Of a stretch of DNA of 64,000 nt, positions 61,663 through 64,000 are shown piece by piece. Where the stretch lies: positions 5,251,501-5,315,500 of the forward strand of contig NZ_CP033932.1 of NCBI RefSeq assembly GCF_003815975.1, in the 5' to 3' direction. The position numbers were made by a program, and so were the translations under genes. The first letter of the stretch is position 1, and every line of letters begins with the position of its first letter. Under the pieces are notes generated by a model. It made no database searches and was not told the origin of the DNA. It was given only the letters and a program-made list of their open reading frames with translations. This DNA comes from Chryseobacterium bernardetii. GTDB lineage: Bacteria; Bacteroidota; Bacteroidia; Flavobacteriales; Weeksellaceae.

Positions 61663-62890
61663 ATATTGAGATAAGGTCATCCATATGTTCTGAAGATTTT
61701 TTTGTTCCTTTTATATTATTGATAACTCTATTATAAAAAATATAAAACTCATTTGAATCTATATATGATTTTATGCTTTCTAAGCCCACCTTGGTGTTAT
61801 CAAATAAAACTCCGTTCTCTTCATTAATAAAGTCCGGTAAACCACCCATCCTAGTACCAATAATTGGAATTCCGGAATTTAAAAACTCAAAAACAACTTG
61901 AGGCGCATTATCTTCCCAAATAGGTAATACCAATCCAACATCAACATTTTTAAGAATATCCTTAAGTTCATCATGTTTGTATTTCCCATGATAAGTGATA
62001 TTAGGCAAAGACTGAATGGTTTCTTCCAGACCTGCTGCAATTCCTCCATAAATATGAAACGTATGTTTGCTATTTTTAGCAATTTCAAAAAAAAGATCAG
62101 CTCCTTTGTGGTAATTTAAATTTCCAATAAAACCAAATCTTAGCTTTTCACTATCACTTTTTAATTCTCTTTTACCAAAACTATTTCTAAAATCATCTTC
62201 AGCAGTATAGTTTCCAATATGATTTACGAAGAAATTTTTATTATCATATTCATTTCGTTGATAGATTTCTCTAACTCTATTTGAAACAGCAATTATCGCA
62301 TTGGCTTTTGAGAATAACTTTTTACCAACTTCGAATTTCTCTGTATGACCAGAAGAATCTTTAATTTTATCAATTTTCAAAGTTCTTCCAAGTTTTCTAA
62401 CAAATCCTCCAAGATATCTATTATCGATTGTTTCTTCCCAAGATATACAAGTGTTGCATTTCAAATTACTGTTTGAAGACTCACATAATTTACCTTCTCG
62501 GTCAAGTAGTATTATCCTATTGCATACATATGAATAATCATGCAAGGAAATAACAACTTTAGCATATTTCATAAACATTTCTAAAATAGCAATTGGTAAA
62601 TCAATCATCATATGAACATGTATGATATCAGGATTCAATTCAGATACTATTTTTTCTATTCTTTCTATATCCGAATTTCTAATAACACTACTTAGATGAA
62701 ATGGCCTTAATATAGGCTTATAATTTATCAAGTTATATGTATATTCTTTTGTTTCACCATTATCCTGCGAATAAAGAACATATACCTCATTCCCAAATGA
62801 AGACAGAGTTGTAGAAATATTTCTTACATAGTTTGTAATTCCTCCATTAAAAGAAATATCATAACCTGTGCTTATCTGTAATATTTTCAT
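61649..62890 (-). CDS. Family 4 glycosyltransferase with cysteine cluster
   Basis: 413-aa GT-B enzyme. NGGITNYVRNIS in the N-terminal domain and ISLHDYSYVCN; then CESSNSNLKCNTC, a Cys-rich loop that may bind zinc or be structural; C-terminal FGFIGNLNYHKGADLFFEIA and the GT4 motif WEDNAPQVVFEFLNSGIPIIG. The motif is short of a normal E-G-x-P-x-x-x-x-E by having N-A-P-Q-V-V-F-E. Follows the flippase by two bases. Confidence 0.88.
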   Translation of the reverse strand: MKILQISTGYDISFNGGITNYVRNISTTLSSFGNEVYVLYSQDNGETKEYTYNLINYKPILRPFHLSSVIRNSDIERIEKIVSELNPDIIHVHMMIDLPIAILEMFMKYAKVVISLHDYSYVCNRIILLDREGKLCESSNSNLKCNTCISWEETIDNRYLGGFVRKLGRTLKIDKIKDSSGHTEKFEVGKKLFSKANAIIAVSNRVREIYQRNEYDNKNFFVNHIGNYTAEDDFRNSFGKRELKSDSEKLRFGFIGNLNYHKGADLFFEIAKNSKHTFHIYGGIAAGLEETIQSLPNITYHGKYKHDELKDILKNVDVGLVLPIWEDNAPQVVFEFLNSGIPIIGTRMGGLPDFINEENGVLFDNTKVGLESIKSYIDSNEFYIFYNRVINNIKGTKKSSEHMDDLISIYEKL

Positions 62891-62892
62891 TA

Positions 62893-64000
62893 TTATTTAT
62901 TTTTTCGAAATGACATTAATATCATTTCTTTTATACTTAGAAATCTAAAATTTACAATGTCAAATGGATTAACACCTTTTCTCCTTAAAGCAAAATACAT
63001 TAATAAGGTGACAAAACATTCTATAATTAAACAATTCCATGCTGTCCCAATATATCCCCACATTTTACTCATAAAAATATTAAGAATAATTCCAAATATA
63101 CTTGCTATAAAAGTTGTTTTAAAAAACAATTTATCCATTCCCATATTAAGCATTAATTGTATGCCAAAGATATTAGACATTCCAATTATAAAAGGTAAAA
63201 AAGAAATAATTTGCAAAGCAGGTATAGATTGATCAAACTTATGACCATAAAACAATTTTATAACAATAGGTGCAAAAATTAATACACAAACGGACGCTCC
63301 TAAAGTTAAATAAAAAACTATCGGCATAATCTTCTTTATGGTATTGATGCCATTCTCTTTAGATATTGCAAATGATTTTCCTACAAATGGAAAAAGTGCA
63401 GTAGATAATGGCATTGCAATAATTGAATTAACGATATTAAGAAAATTTTGACTGGTTGTATAATACCCTATTTCTTTATTATCTGCAAAAAAACCTAAAA
63501 CAATGGTATTGGTAGAAGTATATAAGCTAATAACTACTGTGGAAAAAAAAATCATCCTTTCATTAAAAATAATTTCCAAAGATTGAAGGAATGAAATTAG
63601 CTTTACGGACAATTTAAATTTCCAAATGGCATAAAGGAATAAAAAAATATTAATTGAAATAATAAAAAATGTATTTAGTACCGCTAAAAAAATGTAATCA
63701 TCACTTTTTTTTATTAAAGTAAAAACCAAGGCAACATTGATAACACCTCTTACAAAATTAAGTTTAGCAAAAATTGATAATTCCTGCAATCCTTGAAAAA
63801 TATATTGAGGTGAAATTACTGTGCCCAAACATCCAATAAATAAGATAGATACTGTCAATACATCCTTTTGAATTGGCCTAAAAAAATATAAAGCAATTAC
63901 AAATAAGATTATTGAAAATAGAAAAAGTAATATTCTTGCACTTAGTACTTCAGAAATTACAGTATTAATAACATTTTTATTGCCATCCGCTTTAGCTATT
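62893..64000 (-). CDS. Wzx-type polysaccharide flippase (MATE/MOP superfamily), 5' end cut by window edge
   Basis: Integral membrane protein that flips undecaprenyl-linked repeat units. The frame is open to the right edge, with 368 codons visible; the apparent TTG start at 63858 is only internal, because sequence upstream is in frame and clearly coding (GADGNKNVINTVISE-type: ADGNKNVINTVISEVLSARI, then FFRPIQKDVL). Around ten hydrophobic helices are visible, e.g. NIIVL-type SYKLISFLQSLEIIF, IGYYTTSQNFLNIVNSIIAM, and TLGASVCVLIFAPIVIKLFY. The AIQIISFLPFIIGMSNIFG-type motif (ALQIISFLPFIIGMSNIFG) is typical of Wzx. The N-terminal 60-70 residues are outside the window. Confidence 0.9.
   Translation of the reverse strand, partial: IAKADGNKNVINTVISEVLSARILLFLFSIILFVIALYFFRPIQKDVLTVSILFIGCLGTVISPQYIFQGLQELSIFAKLNFVRGVINVALVFTLIKKSDDYIFLAVLNTFFIISINIFLFLYAIWKFKLSVKLISFLQSLEIIFNERMIFFSTVVISLYTSTNTIVLGFFADNKEIGYYTTSQNFLNIVNSIIAMPLSTALFPFVGKSFAISKENGINTIKKIMPIVFYLTLGASVCVLIFAPIVIKLFYGHKFDQSIPALQIISFLPFIIGMSNIFGIQLMLNMGMDKLFFKTTFIASIFGIILNIFMSKMWGYIGTAWNCLIIECFVTLLMYFALRRKGVNPFDIVNFRFLSIKEMILMSFRKNK

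Noticed and set aside
63856..63858. TTG as the start of the flippase gene
   Set aside because: The frame continues upstream to the right edge with clear flippase sequence, so the gene is simply cut by the window.
1..64000. CRISPR array, insertion sequence, tRNA or rRNA genes
   Set aside because: No regularly spaced direct repeats, transposase frames, cloverleaf-like sequences or rRNA segments were noticed on reading; a dedicated tRNA or Rfam search would be decisive.

Overview
The window looks like chromosome from a flavobacterium (Bacteroidota), most likely Chryseobacterium or a close relative in the Weeksellaceae. This rests on several things: an LpxC-FabZ fusion, a PorX-type response regulator with a PglZ domain, a protein with a type IX secretion (T9SS) C-terminal signal, SusC/OMP-type outer-membrane proteins, few Shine-Dalgarno sequences, and many -7 boxes of the Bacteroidota form TAnnTTTG, sometimes with an upstream TTG/TTTG. 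The genus is inferred from memory of family gene order. No rRNA, tRNA, CRISPR array, insertion sequence or prophage was seen.

Positions 1-44400 are mostly housekeeping and envelope genes. In order: a dicarboxylate/amino-acid symporter cut by the left edge; two BON-domain proteins; an outer-membrane barrel protein; a CocE/amino-acid-ester-hydrolase-like enzyme; an alkylation-repair pair (Ada-like regulator/methyltransferase and AlkB); arginine decarboxylase and agmatinase (putrescine synthesis) flanking a HAD phosphatase; a tyrosine-phosphatase lipoprotein; thiamine pyrophosphokinase overlapping a cobalamin adenosyltransferase, below a TonB receptor; a DinB/WYL pair; an ABC exporter and LptB; HemB; a small T9SS cargo protein; an ABC-2 transporter pair. 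Then comes the lipid A block, transcribed leftwards as lpxD, lpxC-fabZ, lpxA, efp, a second lpxD-like gene and sucD. It is followed by an HD phosphohydrolase, an S41 protease, porX, a YciI protein overlapping exonuclease III, an RlpA-like protein, two secreted surface proteins, and rimO.

Positions 44426-64000 are one leftward polysaccharide locus, visibly more AT-rich than the rest and cut by the right edge. Its upstream half is a Wzx/Wzy-type assembly set: flippase, five glycosyltransferases, an EpsG-like polymerase, a left-handed-helix acyltransferase, a secreted beta-helix protein and a PglC-type initiating phosphoglycosyl transferase. Its downstream half, behind its own predicted promoter, is an unusual cassette: ketoacyl-ACP synthase III, acyl carrier protein, second ketoacyl-ACP synthase III, Rieske oxygenase, short-chain reductase, PglD-like acyltransferase, Rieske-type reductase, PglE-like aminotransferase, a second phosphoglycosyl transferase and RfbC.

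The simplest reading is that the cassette builds a short hydroxylated acyl chain on its own ACP and puts it on the 4-amino group of a 2-acetamido-4-amino-trideoxyhexose, which then enters the surface glycan. Two condensing enzymes plus one ketoreductase would fit a C6 3,5-dihydroxy acyl group of the kind I recall from Flavobacterium psychrophilum O-antigen. The oxygenase and its reductase have no obvious place in that known chemistry and are the most interesting part of the window.

Several genes have an in-frame upstream TTG that lies inside or beside a TAnnTTTG box, so the shorter ATG starts are used here.
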